The position numbers were made by a program, and so were the translations under genes. A stretch of DNA of 64,000 nt from Oscillospiraceae bacterium (GTDB taxonomy: Bacteria > Bacillota > Clostridia > Oscillospirales > Oscillospiraceae), in the NCBI GenBank assembly GCA_015067885.1, contig SVLO01000008.1:1-64000 (forward strand). Reading direction: 5' to 3'. The notes below the pieces were generated by a model. That model saw nothing but the letters and a program-made list of their open reading frames with translations, had not been told where the DNA came from and searched no databases. Shown one piece after another: positions 29,028-39,057 of the stretch. The number at the start of each line of letters is the position of its first letter. The stretch's first letter is position 1.

Positions 29028-31523
29028 ATGGCCATCAATCCCGCGCCCACGCCGGGCAAGACCCTTGCGGTGGAACATTTTCCCACCGCGTACCAAACCG
29101 TTATCTTCCGCCTGTGGGAGTGCGTCCCTGCCGCCAAGCTGGCCCAAGTTCTGCGCACCACCGAGGCGAATGTAAAACAGGCAGCCGCCGACATGGGGTT
29201 GGGGGAGCAGGTGTATTTGGACAAGTGGCATTCCCGGGGTTACATCACCATCCTGCGCGCCATTTGGAACGTGCTGCCCTACGAGCAGATCCTGCAGTTA
29301 CTGGACTACACGGAGGAGCGGCTGAAGTTTATCCTGAAAGAGGACGACTTTCTGGACTACAAGCTGGGCGAAAAGTGCGACTGCGCCCCGGTGTACTACC
29401 GGGAACTGACCGCCCAGGAGGCAGAGCGTACCCGCGCCATCAAGGCGGCCATGGACAAGTACGTGGCGCCGCTGGTAGCCCGGGGCTTCGAGCAGCCCTT
29501 TGACTTCTTCAACAAGCATCGCTATGCCCCTTTGTGTGCCGGCAAAGCGGGCGAGGTAAAGGTGGACAGCAGCTGGTATCTGTGCTATCCCACCGACGAT
29601 GCCCTGTTGCTGGAAATGGTTGAGGATTTCCGAGCCTACGCCGCTGAGTATGGTGTGCACTTCGTCACGGAGGGTCAGCGCGGTATCACTATCACTCTGG
29701 ATAAGTCCATCGAGGATGAAGAGTATCATGAGGTTACCGTGACCGATGATGGCATCGCGATCCGCGCCGGAACCGCTACCGGTGTTCTGCGTGGTCTGTA
29801 CGTGCTGGAAAATCAGGCGGAGCGTACCGGGAAATTTGCCTTTGACCCCATGGATATCAAGCGCAAGACCCGCATTAAGATTCGCTACATTAATTCTTTC
29901 TGCAGTCTGTATACCGATGTTTTGGAGTGCGATACCCGCATCTCGTTCCCGGACGAACTGCTGGCCGCCTATGGCCGCGCCGGAGTTAACGGCGTGTGGA
30001 TTCAGGGGCTGCTGTCCCAGCTGACCCCCAATCCCTTCGTGCCTGAGCAGAGTGAGGGGTGGGAGAAGCGGCTGAAAACCCTGGCTGACCTGTGCAACCG
30101 CTGTGCCCGCTACGGCATCAAGGTCTATATGTACATCAACGAACCCCGGCAGCTTCCGGTGGAGTTCTTTGACGACCACCCGGACATGAAGGGGACCATG
30201 CGCCACGATAATCCCCACACGGCTACCCTGTGTTCCTCGCACCCCAGGGTGCATGAGTACCTGCGGGACGCTATGCGCACCCTGTGTTCCGCTGCGCCCA
30301 ACCTGGGCGGTTTCATCGTGTTGACCCAGTCGGAGAACAACACCACCTGTTACGCCAACGGCTACCATAAGAGCCACAACGCCCCCAAGGTGGTCAAGAT
30401 GTGTCCGACCTGTGCACAGCGTGAGATGTCGGACACGTTGTATGATATACTCAGCGCCATCCGTCAGGGTGTGCGTGACGTCAATGACAAGATTGATATC
30501 ATTCTTTATGCCTGGTGCTTCTCCAAGGACTTCAAGGAGGGGGATCTGGAGCGGCTGATCGGTATGCTGCCAAACGACATGATCTACCTGCAGGTCAGTG
30601 AAACGGCCATGCCCATCAGCATCGGCGGTGTGGAAAGTCTGGTAGGGGACTATGCCCTGTCTCAGGTGGGGCCCAGCCAGTCTACTAGAAACGAGTGGAG
30701 CCTTGCCAATGCCGGCGGTCTGAAGACCATGGCAAAGGTGCAGGTGAATACCTCCTGGGAGTGCGCCAGCGCGCCCTATCTGCCTGTGTTTGGCAATGTG
30801 GATCGCCACATCTCCAATCTGGTCAATGCCGGGGTGGAGAATCTGATGTTGTCCTGGACCCACGGCGGTTATATTTCCGATAACCTGCGCATTGCCGCAT
30901 CCTATTTCTTTGAGGATGAAACTGCGGCGGGGGAGAGCGCCTTTGATCAGACTGTCAACGAGAACTTTGGCCCTTGGGCGGACAAGGTGAAGGTGGCCAG
31001 CAACTGCTTCTGCGATGCCTTTGCCGAGTTCCCCTTCAGCATCCAGAGCATGTACTTTGGCCCGTCCAACACCGGTGCGGGCAATCTGTTCTATCCGGAA
31101 CCCTCCGGTATGCCGGCCACTATGACCTGCTATCCTTATGATGATATTGAGCGCTGGCGGCACATCTACCCGGTGGAAGTCTATCAAAACCAGTACCGCA
31201 AACTGCGCGCAAAGTGGGAAGAGGGTTTGAAGCTTGTTGCGGATATGCCTGCTTGCGAATTTAAGGATATGGCCTATTACGGCTACACCCTGTTTGCCTG
31301 TTCTTCCAATCAGATTGACTACGTACTCCAGCGCGATGGGGTGGCCGATACCGCAACTATGAAGGCGTTGGTTGCGGATGAACTGGAGCAGACCAAGCTT
31401 GCGTTGGAGATTGCCCTGCGCAACAGCGCGGTGGGTTACGAGGCGGCCAACCACTACTATGTGCCTCGCTCTGCGCTGATGGAAAAAATCGTACAATGTG
31501 ATTGCTTGATGAATCGGAGGTAA
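29028..31523 (+). CDS. Large GH20/GH67-like (beta/alpha)8 family protein of unknown function, no signal peptide
   Basis: N-terminal domain ending 'GTATGVLRGLYVLENQ' (resembling GH20/GH67 N-terminal domains) followed by barrel-like 'VNGVWIQGLLSQLTPNPFVPEQSEGWEKRLKTLADLCNRCARYGIKVYMYINEPRQLP'. Confidence 0.6.
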   Translation: MAINPAPTPGKTLAVEHFPTAYQTVIFRLWECVPAAKLAQVLRTTEANVKQAAADMGLGEQVYLDKWHSRGYITILRAIWNVLPYEQILQLLDYTEERLKFILKEDDFLDYKLGEKCDCAPVYYRELTAQEAERTRAIKAAMDKYVAPLVARGFEQPFDFFNKHRYAPLCAGKAGEVKVDSSWYLCYPTDDALLLEMVEDFRAYAAEYGVHFVTEGQRGITITLDKSIEDEEYHEVTVTDDGIAIRAGTATGVLRGLYVLENQAERTGKFAFDPMDIKRKTRIKIRYINSFCSLYTDVLECDTRISFPDELLAAYGRAGVNGVWIQGLLSQLTPNPFVPEQSEGWEKRLKTLADLCNRCARYGIKVYMYINEPRQLPVEFFDDHPDMKGTMRHDNPHTATLCSSHPRVHEYLRDAMRTLCSAAPNLGGFIVLTQSENNTTCYANGYHKSHNAPKVVKMCPTCAQREMSDTLYDILSAIRQGVRDVNDKIDIILYAWCFSKDFKEGDLERLIGMLPNDMIYLQVSETAMPISIGGVESLVGDYALSQVGPSQSTRNEWSLANAGGLKTMAKVQVNTSWECASAPYLPVFGNVDRHISNLVNAGVENLMLSWTHGGYISDNLRIAASYFFEDETAAGESAFDQTVNENFGPWADKVKVASNCFCDAFAEFPFSIQSMYFGPSNTGAGNLFYPEPSGMPATMTCYPYDDIERWRHIYPVEVYQNQYRKLRAKWEEGLKLVADMPACEFKDMAYYGYTLFACSSNQIDYVLQRDGVADTATMKALVADELEQTKLALEIALRNSAVGYEAANHYYVPRSALMEKIVQCDCLMNRR

Positions 31524-31528
31524 GAACC

Positions 31529-32551
31529 ATGCCTGATATGACCATACTGAACAAGTACAAACAGACCCGGTTGGAGTTGACCGAGTGCGACCACCGAGTG
31601 CTGGAGATTTTGGGTGACTTTGTCCCCGACAATGTCTTTGATTCCCATGCCCACATCAATCCTGCCGGCGGCGCGTCCAACGAGAACGAGAGCTATGCCG
31701 GCTACTGTGAGTGGATGGGACCGGTGTTGGGTAACCCCTCTAACATCCGGCTGAACATGCTGGCCGAGGTGCTGGGTGAGGAAATGCGTACCTTGGAGGG
31801 GCGCCGGGTGGTCAATGATTACCTGAGCGGAGAGTTGGCCAAGGCACCCAAGTGCGTGGGCTCGCCCCTCGTCGGCCCGGATGACACGCCGGAGCAGATT
31901 GCGGAATTGTTGTCCCGGCCGCAGGTTGGCGGCATCAAGTGCTATGCAACCACCGCCCCGGCGGAAAAGGCGGCCACTATGGTGACCCAGGACTTCCTGT
32001 CCGAGGCGGTGTGGGAGGCGGCCAACGAGCGCAAGCTGCCCATTTGCCTGCATTTGATTCGTTATAACGGTCTGGCCGATGCGCACAACATGGAGTACAT
32101 CAAGACCATGACCGCCCGCTACCCGGATGCCAAGCTAGTGCTGGCCCACGCGGCCAGAGGCTTTGCCAGCTGGGCGGCGGTGGAAAACATCCATAAGGTT
32201 GCGGGAATTGACAACGTGTGGTTCGACATCTCCTGCATCTGCGAAGTGGGCCCCATTGCGTCTGCCATTATGCAAACGGCGGGGAAAAAGGTGATGTGGG
32301 GCAGCGACTATCCCGTGTGTAAGTACCGGGGCAGATCTGTTTCCATCGGCGATAACAACATCGGTTTGACCGGCCCTGTTTACGGGGCGCTGGAACCCCT
32401 CCTGCAGGAGCGGGCGGCACCCGCCTGCCTCTACGCGCTGGAAAATCTGATGGCCGTCAAGCAGGCGGCAATCCTGCTGAATTTGGATCAGACTCAAATC
32501 GAGGACATCTTCTACAACAATGCCATGAAGCTGTACGGCTTGACGGATTGA
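31529..32551 (+). CDS. Amidohydrolase family protein
   Basis: 'VFDSHAHINPAGG', 'AKLVLAHAARGFASWAAVENI', 'VMWGSDYPVCKYRG'. Confidence 0.9.
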   Translation: MPDMTILNKYKQTRLELTECDHRVLEILGDFVPDNVFDSHAHINPAGGASNENESYAGYCEWMGPVLGNPSNIRLNMLAEVLGEEMRTLEGRRVVNDYLSGELAKAPKCVGSPLVGPDDTPEQIAELLSRPQVGGIKCYATTAPAEKAATMVTQDFLSEAVWEAANERKLPICLHLIRYNGLADAHNMEYIKTMTARYPDAKLVLAHAARGFASWAAVENIHKVAGIDNVWFDISCICEVGPIASAIMQTAGKKVMWGSDYPVCKYRGRSVSIGDNNIGLTGPVYGALEPLLQERAAPACLYALENLMAVKQAAILLNLDQTQIEDIFYNNAMKLYGLTD

Positions 32552-32567
32552 TGGAGGCGATTGCATC

Positions 32568-33566
32568 ATGGAGAAGAATACGTTGCAAATGACCGAGGGA
32601 GATTTGCGTGCCCGGGAGTTGCTGGGTGACTTTATTCCGGACAAGGTGTTTGACGCCCACGCACACCTGTATGCAAAGACGCCGGGTGCGACCGGGTTGG
32701 TTGATTACACCTATGAAACCTATTGCGAACAGATGGGGCCGCTGCTGTGCGATCCCACTGTCATTCGCATCAATGCACTGCCCCACGCTACCCGCAATGC
32801 CGTTACACCGGAGGGACGGCAGGAAGAAAACCGTCAGATTTACGAGCGGTTGGACGCCGCCCCCAACTGTGTGGGCTGTGCATTCGTGGGTGCGGACGAC
32901 AGTAGGGAGCGGGTGGAACAAATCGTCGACCATCCCGGTATTAAGGGTCTGAAATGCTACGCCCACACCACCGGCGCGGCGAATCCCAATTCTTGCACCG
33001 TCAACGATTTTCTGCCTGAGAGTGCCTGGCAGGTGGCAAACGAGAAACAGCTTGCCATCGTTTTACATATGATGCGCCCGGCGGCTCTGGCAGACCCGGA
33101 GAATTTCGAACAGATTACCGCCATGGCCACGCGCTACCCGGATGCCAAGCTGGTGCTGGCCCACTGCGCCCGCAGCTTTGCCTCCTGGACCGCGGTGGAA
33201 ACGGTGGGCAAGCTGTCCCATCTGGAAAATGTATGGTTCGACCTGTCCGCCATTACCGAACCCGCCCCCATGATGGCCTGTATCAAGGCCACGGGCGGCA
33301 AGCGGGTCATGTGGGGCAGTGACTATCCCATCACGCTAGTGCGGGGCAAGGTGGTTTCCTTCAATGACAGCTTTGCCTGGATCACGGGGGCCTCCTGTGA
33401 TGCTCTGTCCGACCTGTTTGCGCGATACAATGTTCAGCCGTGTATTTTGGCGCAGGAGAACCTGCTGGCCGTCCGTCAGGCGGCTCTGCTGTTTGACTTG
33501 GACCGCACCCAAATTGAGGATATCTTCTACAATAACGCCATGCATTTGTTTGGTTTAAGCGAATAA
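32568..33566 (+). CDS. Amidohydrolase family protein (tandem paralogue)
   Basis: 'VFDAHAHLYAKTPG', 'AKLVLAHCARSFASWTAVETV', 'VMWGSDYPITLVRG'; paralogous to 31529..32551. Confidence 0.9.
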   Translation: MEKNTLQMTEGDLRARELLGDFIPDKVFDAHAHLYAKTPGATGLVDYTYETYCEQMGPLLCDPTVIRINALPHATRNAVTPEGRQEENRQIYERLDAAPNCVGCAFVGADDSRERVEQIVDHPGIKGLKCYAHTTGAANPNSCTVNDFLPESAWQVANEKQLAIVLHMMRPAALADPENFEQITAMATRYPDAKLVLAHCARSFASWTAVETVGKLSHLENVWFDLSAITEPAPMMACIKATGGKRVMWGSDYPITLVRGKVVSFNDSFAWITGASCDALSDLFARYNVQPCILAQENLLAVRQAALLFDLDRTQIEDIFYNNAMHLFGLSE

Positions 33567-33573
33567 GAAAGCA

Positions 33574-33606
33574 AAAATCCCCGCGCCATCGGCGCGGGGA
33601 TTTTTA
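33574..33606. terminator. Bidirectional intrinsic terminator
   Basis: AAAAATCCCCGCGCC-ATC-GGCGCGGGGATTTTT. Confidence 0.85.
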
Positions 33607-33615
33607 TGCGGTTAT

Positions 33616-34149
33616 TCACTTGAATTCGTCGTAAACCACCGTTTCCTCCATGGGGCGGAAGGCGAAGTGCATGTCGATGGGCTTGGACGTGTCGGCGGGA
33701 TAGCCCAGCACCAGCAGGGCCACCGGTTCCAGATCATCGGGGATGCGGAACTGCTCGCGCATGGCGGCGGGATCGAAATGCATGACCCAGCAGGAGCCGA
33801 TCCCTTCGTTCTGGGCGGCCAGCATCATGTAGGTGGTGACGATGGTGGCATCCACGGGGGAGGACAGGGCGCCGTCGTAGACCCGCTTCCAGCTCTCACC
33901 GGGGTTGTGACAGACCAGCAGCGCCGTGGGGGCGTTGAAGTGGCATTTGGTGCAGGTTTTGAGCCTGGCGATGGCTTCGTCGGTGTTCAGCACCAAGATC
34001 CGCTGGGGCTGGTAGTTGCACCCGGTGGGGGCCTTGTGTCCGGCGGCGAGAATTTTGTCCACCACCACCTGGGGCAGGTGCTGGGGCTTAAAGCTGCGCA
34101 CGGAATAGCGGGCGTCTATCAATTGTTCAAAGTCCATAACACACCTCAC
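33616..34149 (-). CDS. Nitroreductase family protein
   Basis: 'DFEQLIDARYSVRSFKPQ', 'AAQNEGIGSCWVMHFD', 'LVLGYPAD'. Confidence 0.92.
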   Translation of the reverse strand: MRCVMDFEQLIDARYSVRSFKPQHLPQVVVDKILAAGHKAPTGCNYQPQRILVLNTDEAIARLKTCTKCHFNAPTALLVCHNPGESWKRVYDGALSSPVDATIVTTYMMLAAQNEGIGSCWVMHFDPAAMREQFRIPDDLEPVALLVLGYPADTSKPIDMHFAFRPMEETVVYDEFK

Positions 34150-35024
34150 ATATTGGCTAAAAGCGTTTCCAGTTCCTCGCGTGTAAAGCTATACAGCTTG
34201 TCACAGAATTGGCAGGAAAGCTCTGCCTGTCCCTGTTCTTCGATCATTTCGGACAGTTCCTGACGGCCCATACTGATCAGGGCCCGCTCCACCCGGTCAC
34301 GGCTGCAGTAGCAGCGGTACTCCACGCTGTGGCGCTCCAGCACCTCCAACTCAAAGTCGGACAGCACGGCCCGCAGCAGACCCTCGGCATCCAGTCCTTC
34401 CAGCAGTGCCTTGCTCACCGAGCCGAGGCTACGCACGCCCTTTTCAATTTTTTCGATCATGCCCTCGTCCGCACCGGGCAGCAGTTGGATGAGGTAGCCG
34501 CCGGCGGCAAGGACGGACTGGTCGGTGTCCACCCGCACGCCAAGGGCGCAGGCGGTGGGGATCTGCTCGCTCTCCACGAAATACATGGCGATGTCGTCGG
34601 CGATCTCGCCGGTGAACATACCGATGCTGCCCACGTAGGGTTCCTTCATACCCAGGTCCTTAATGACGGTCAGGGTGCCGGTCTCGCCCACGGCGGTGCC
34701 TACGTCCAGCTTGCCCGGCTCGATCTCCATCAGGGCTACGTCAGGGTTCTGCACGTAGCCGCGGACGTTGCCGTGGTTGTCGGATACGGCCAAAATGGTG
34801 CCGAGGGGACCGCCGCCCTTGATTTGCAAGGTCAGGGAGCCGTTTTCCGCCTTCAGCGCGTCGCCCATCAGGCCGGCGGCCAGCAGGGCGCGGCCCAAAG
34901 CGGCGGTGGCCACGGGCAGGGTGGTGTGGATGTTGCGGGCCCGCTCCACAAGGTCACGGCCGGTAATGGCGGCGGCCTGGATCAGACCGTCGCCGGTAAT
35001 TGCTCTTACGATTTCGTCTGCCAT
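34146..35024 (-). CDS. hslO: Hsp33 family molecular chaperone
   Basis: 'RAITGDGLIQAAAITGRDLVERA', zinc-binding cysteines 'YRCYCSRD' and 'LSCQFCDKLYSF'. Confidence 0.95.
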   Translation of the reverse strand: MADEIVRAITGDGLIQAAAITGRDLVERARNIHTTLPVATAALGRALLAAGLMGDALKAENGSLTLQIKGGGPLGTILAVSDNHGNVRGYVQNPDVALMEIEPGKLDVGTAVGETGTLTVIKDLGMKEPYVGSIGMFTGEIADDIAMYFVESEQIPTACALGVRVDTDQSVLAAGGYLIQLLPGADEGMIEKIEKGVRSLGSVSKALLEGLDAEGLLRAVLSDFELEVLERHSVEYRCYCSRDRVERALISMGRQELSEMIEEQGQAELSCQFCDKLYSFTREELETLLANM

Positions 35025-35030
35025 AATTTT

Positions 35031-35780
35031 TTAGTCCTTTCTCGCTACGAAGAAAATGCGTTGCTCGTCGGGGGAGGGGCGGCGCATGGACAGCTCGCCA
35101 AACTGCCGCACGTCCCGGAAACCGGCGTTGTGCAGGTATTGGGTCAGTTCCTCGGGCGTGTAGGCGTACTCCTCGTGCAGCTCCTCGCCACGGTCCCAAA
35201 GGCCGGACGCCTCATCTAGGGCAAAGATGTCCATGAAATAGGAACAGATGCGCCGCCGGGGGGAATAGGCCCCGCGCCACACGCAGTAAGCATCCTCGGT
35301 TTCATCTAGAAACACCTGACCGTCCATGGCCTGCAGCTTGGCGGGGGTGTTGAAATCGAAGATAAACAGACCCCCGGGCATCAGAAACAGATGCACCCGC
35401 TCGAAGGCCCTTTGCAGCTTTTTGGGATTGGTGACATAGTTGACGCTGTCCAAACAGCACACGCAGGCGTCGATAGTGCCGTACAGATCCAGCTTGTCCA
35501 TACTTTGACACAGAAAGATGGGGGGAATTGCCACAGTTTCGTCGGCCTTATCCGCGGCCTGAGCCAGCATATCCGGCGACAGGTCCACGCCGATCATCTC
35601 ATAGCCACGCCGGGCCAGCTCCCAGGTCAGGGAACCGGTGCCGCAGGCCAGGTCCAGCACCGTCTTTCCGGGTAGCTCCCGGCGGGCAAAATGCCGCTGG
35701 ATGTAGTCGGCCCAGTGGGCGTAATTGACATCGCGTGTGAACCGGTCGTAGCAGCCGGCCAAAAAATCATAGCTTGCCAT
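35031..35780 (-). CDS. Class I SAM-dependent methyltransferase
   Basis: 'TVLDLACGTGSLTWELARRGYEMIGVDLSPDML'. Confidence 0.93.
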   Translation of the reverse strand: MASYDFLAGCYDRFTRDVNYAHWADYIQRHFARRELPGKTVLDLACGTGSLTWELARRGYEMIGVDLSPDMLAQAADKADETVAIPPIFLCQSMDKLDLYGTIDACVCCLDSVNYVTNPKKLQRAFERVHLFLMPGGLFIFDFNTPAKLQAMDGQVFLDETEDAYCVWRGAYSPRRRICSYFMDIFALDEASGLWDRGEELHEEYAYTPEELTQYLHNAGFRDVRQFGELSMRRPSPDEQRIFFVARKD

Positions 35781-36069
35781 CGGGAACCTCCTTCAGGCGG
35801 GGGATGATGGTTTGATAGCCGTCCTCCCCATACAACAGGGCGCGGTTCACCCGGCTGATGGTGGCGCTGGAGGCACCTGTGCGGTCCAAAATGTCACTGT
35901 AGATCAGGCCCTCGTCCAGCAACAGCGCTACCTCCATGCGCTGCTCCATGGCGCGCAGCTCAGACACGGTACACAAATCCTGAAAGAAGCGGCGGCATTC
36001 ATCCATATCCTTCAAAGTGAGGATGGCCTGATACAGAATATCGTTTGGCTCGCGCGGAGGAATTTTCAT
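35767..36069 (-). CDS. YerC/YecD family TrpR-related protein (second paralogue)
   Basis: 'MDECRRFFQDLCTVSELRAMEQRMEVALLLDEGLIYSDILDRTGASSATISRVNRALLYG'; overlaps the methyltransferase start. Confidence 0.9.
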   Translation of the reverse strand: MKIPPREPNDILYQAILTLKDMDECRRFFQDLCTVSELRAMEQRMEVALLLDEGLIYSDILDRTGASSATISRVNRALLYGEDGYQTIIPRLKEVPDGKL

Positions 36070-36208
36070 ATTGGTCCGCTCCTTTCTGTCCGTGCAAACG
36101 CAAAAGCGTTATACGATATTTTATCAAATCAGTTTGTGAAAGTAAAGGGGTAAATCTTTGGGGTGGGAATGAGTCCGGCAGAGGCAACATACCTGTAATT
36201 CAGAGGTG

Positions 36209-37567
36209 ATGGACGTGGCGCTGCTCGGGCGTGCGGTGGATTTTTTCTGGTTTCCCTGGTTACTGGGGGCGTTTTTGTTTACGGGACTTTACTTTTCGGT
36301 CAGAACCGGATTCTTTCAGTTGTTTGGGGTGCGCCGCTGGCTGGGGGATACGGCGGGGAGCCTCCTGCGTGCGGGACGGCGGCAGGGAAACGGGATATCC
36401 AGGCTGCAGGCGCTGACCACTGCGCTGGCCTCCACCATTGGGACCGGCAGCGTGACCGGCGTAGCGACAGCTATTTGGTTTGGCGGACCGGGGGCAGTAT
36501 TTTGGATGTGGGTCAGTGGGGTACTGGGTATGATGACCGGCTGCGCGGAGAAAATACTCGCCCTGCGATGGCGGCGAACAGATAAGAGCGGGAACTGGCG
36601 GGGCGGTCCCATGTATTACATTGCCCAGGGGCTGCACAGTCGGTTTTTAGCCGGTTGCTTTGCGCTTGCCTGTCTGGGTGGAGCGCTGGCAGGCGGCGGA
36701 ATGGTACAGACCAACGCCATCGTCCAAAGCCTTGATAGTGCCGTGGGCACCAACCGCCTTTGGGTCGGTGTCATGGTGGCTGTGCTGGCGGGGGCGATAC
36801 TGATTGGTGGCATCGAGCGCATTGCCCGGGTCAGTCAGGTGTTGATGCCCGCTATGGCGCTGTTGTTCCTGGGCAGCGCCGGGGTGGTGCTGTGGCTGTG
36901 TCGGGCGCGGCTGCCCGATGCCCTGGCGTTGATTGTTAAAAGTGCGTTGACCCCCTCGGCGGGGCTGGGCGGGGTCGGCGGGTGGACTGCCATGCGATAC
37001 GGCTTTGCTCGAGGAGTGTTTACAAACGAGGCGGGGATGGGTTCCACTGCCATTGCCCACGCAAATGCGGATACCGAGCAGCCCGGTGAACAGGGGATGT
37101 GGGGTATCTTCGAAGTGTTTTTTGCTACGTTGGTGGTTTGCACTGCCACAGCGCTGGTCATTTTGTGCGCCGGTATATACGATCCAGCCACGGCGGGCGT
37201 GGATACCGATGTCGGCGTGAAACTGGCAGCGACCTCTTTTGGCCACTACCTTGGTCCGGCGGGAGAGTGGATAGTGGAGGTCAGTGTGGTGCTGTTTGCC
37301 TTTTCCTCGGTGCTGGGATGGAGCTATTATGGGCAGACGGCGCTGGAATGGCTGTGTGAAGGGCGAATGATCCGGCCGATATGGTTGTGTCTGTTTTTGT
37401 CAGCCTGTGTCATGGGTAGTGTGGTCCCCGCGGAATTGGTGTGGCAGTTGGTGGATCTGTGTTCCGGACTGATGGCCCTGCCCAATTTGGCGGCGCTGCT
37501 GTTTTTGTCGCCACAGGTATTGAAGTCCATGCGGGAATACCTAAGTCTTAGGGGAGAACGTCTGTAA
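36209..37567 (+). CDS. Alanine/glycine:cation symporter (AGCS) family protein
   Basis: 'QALTTALASTIGTGSVTGVATAIWFGGPGAVFWMW', 'GFARGVFTNEAGMGSTAIAHA'. Confidence 0.93.
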   Translation: MDVALLGRAVDFFWFPWLLGAFLFTGLYFSVRTGFFQLFGVRRWLGDTAGSLLRAGRRQGNGISRLQALTTALASTIGTGSVTGVATAIWFGGPGAVFWMWVSGVLGMMTGCAEKILALRWRRTDKSGNWRGGPMYYIAQGLHSRFLAGCFALACLGGALAGGGMVQTNAIVQSLDSAVGTNRLWVGVMVAVLAGAILIGGIERIARVSQVLMPAMALLFLGSAGVVLWLCRARLPDALALIVKSALTPSAGLGGVGGWTAMRYGFARGVFTNEAGMGSTAIAHANADTEQPGEQGMWGIFEVFFATLVVCTATALVILCAGIYDPATAGVDTDVGVKLAATSFGHYLGPAGEWIVEVSVVLFAFSSVLGWSYYGQTALEWLCEGRMIRPIWLCLFLSACVMGSVVPAELVWQLVDLCSGLMALPNLAALLFLSPQVLKSMREYLSLRGERL

Positions 37568-37667
37568 GGTGGAAATGCTGTACATAGAGTGGAGCGCGGA
37601 ATATGCTTGCATATAATGGAGGTTTCTGTTAAAATACCCTGCAGAATGATCAACGGAGCGTGCATGT

Positions 37668-38552
37668 ATGAATCCAAGTGTGATGCGAAAGCTGGCAAAA
37701 CCTATGCTGTTTGCCGCGGCAATTATATGGGGAACGTCCTTCTTTATTATGAAGAACGCCCTGGACGTGATGCCGGTGTTCACCCTGCTGGCTATCCGAT
37801 TTACCGGCGGCGCGGCCCTGATGGCCCTGGTCTGCTGGAAGAAATGGCGGAGCTTTACCCGGGATTACCTTTGGCGCGGGGCCGTTATCGGCGCCTTTCT
37901 CTTTTTGGCGTACTTAATACAGACCTTTGGCCTGGAGCGCACCACGCCGTCGAAAAACGCCTTTCTGACGGCGGTCTACTGCGTGCTGGTGCCGTTCCTC
38001 TACTGGCTGGTAATGAAGCGCCGGCCCGACCGGTACAATATCCTTGCCGCAGTGCTGTGCGTGGTCGGTGTGGGCCTTGTATCCTTTGACGGTGCATTTG
38101 GCGTCATTGCTACAGGTGACCTGCTGACCCTGATCGCGGCGGGGTTCTACGCCGCCCATATCATTGCGGTGGAAAAGGTCTCGCCGGGCAAGGATATTTA
38201 TCTGCTTACCATGCTGCAGTTTGCTTTCGCGGGCCTGTATGCGTGGGTCGGCAGTGCCTTTGAGGTCTTTCCCGCCCAGGCGCTTCAGCAGCCCGGGGTA
38301 TTCCTGCCCCTGCTCTACCTGTGCGTGATGCCCACCACCGTGGCCCTGCTGTTCCAAAACGTGGGGCAGATTTGGTCCGACCCTGCCTCCGCCTCGGTGA
38401 TCTTGTCCCTGGAGTCGGTGTTCGGTGTGCTGTTTTCCGTGGCCTTTGGCGAGGATACGGTCAACACCGTCATGGGGATAGGGTTCGCGGTCATTTTCGT
38501 GGCGGTGCTGTGTTCGGAAACAAAGTTCTCCTTCCTGCGAAAAACGAAATAA
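37668..38552 (+). CDS. DMT family (EamA) transporter
   Basis: 'AAAIIWGTSFFIMKNALDVMPVFTLLAIRF', 'SASVILSLESVFGVLFSVAFGEDTV'. Confidence 0.92.
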   Translation: MNPSVMRKLAKPMLFAAAIIWGTSFFIMKNALDVMPVFTLLAIRFTGGAALMALVCWKKWRSFTRDYLWRGAVIGAFLFLAYLIQTFGLERTTPSKNAFLTAVYCVLVPFLYWLVMKRRPDRYNILAAVLCVVGVGLVSFDGAFGVIATGDLLTLIAAGFYAAHIIAVEKVSPGKDIYLLTMLQFAFAGLYAWVGSAFEVFPAQALQQPGVFLPLLYLCVMPTTVALLFQNVGQIWSDPASASVILSLESVFGVLFSVAFGEDTVNTVMGIGFAVIFVAVLCSETKFSFLRKTK

Positions 38553-38656
38553 GCAATCGGGAGCGCGGTCCTATGACCGCGCTCTTTTTGCACCTGTTTG
38601 CCCTCGGGTTCATAGCATAGGGAAACGGGCGGCCTGTGCCGCGAAGGAGGCAGACT

Positions 38657-39049
38657 ATGGCACGATCAGGCACATTGCAGGTGCGGGTATACGCATCACA
38701 GGCGGAAATTCCGGTAACAGGCGCCGCAGTCATGGTGGCAAGCCGGGGGACGGACGGGAAGTATCAGCTTATTTCCCTGCAGGAAACGGACGACAGCGGC
38801 AACATCAAACCGGTGAAGGTGGATGCGCCGCCGGCCAGCGAAAGCACCGCGCCGCAGCAGATGGAACAGCCCTTTGCCGCCGTGGACGTGTGGGTGGAGC
38901 ATCCGGGGTACGAGGTCATGTGGTTGGAGGACGTGCAGATTTTCGCCGGGCAGACCACCCAACAGCAGGTGGAGCTGAACCCGCTGGTGGCGGGGGAGAG
39001 CTGGACCGAGCGCACCGACGTGCGGCCCATCCCGCCCCAGGAACTGTGA
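38657..39049 (+). CDS. Hypothetical protein with carboxypeptidase-regulatory-like (beta-sandwich) fold
   Basis: 'GTLQVRVYASQAEIPVTGAAVMVASRG...TDDSGNIKPVKVDAPP'; GGAGG RBS and ATG at 38657. Confidence 0.65.
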   Translation: MARSGTLQVRVYASQAEIPVTGAAVMVASRGTDGKYQLISLQETDDSGNIKPVKVDAPPASESTAPQQMEQPFAAVDVWVEHPGYEVMWLEDVQIFAGQTTQQQVELNPLVAGESWTERTDVRPIPPQEL

Positions 39050-39057
39050 GGTGAGTT

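Noticed and set aside
29298-31496. 732-aa antisense ORF opposite the GH20-like gene
   Set aside because: No start context or motif; sense frame has promoter, RBS and recognisable folds.
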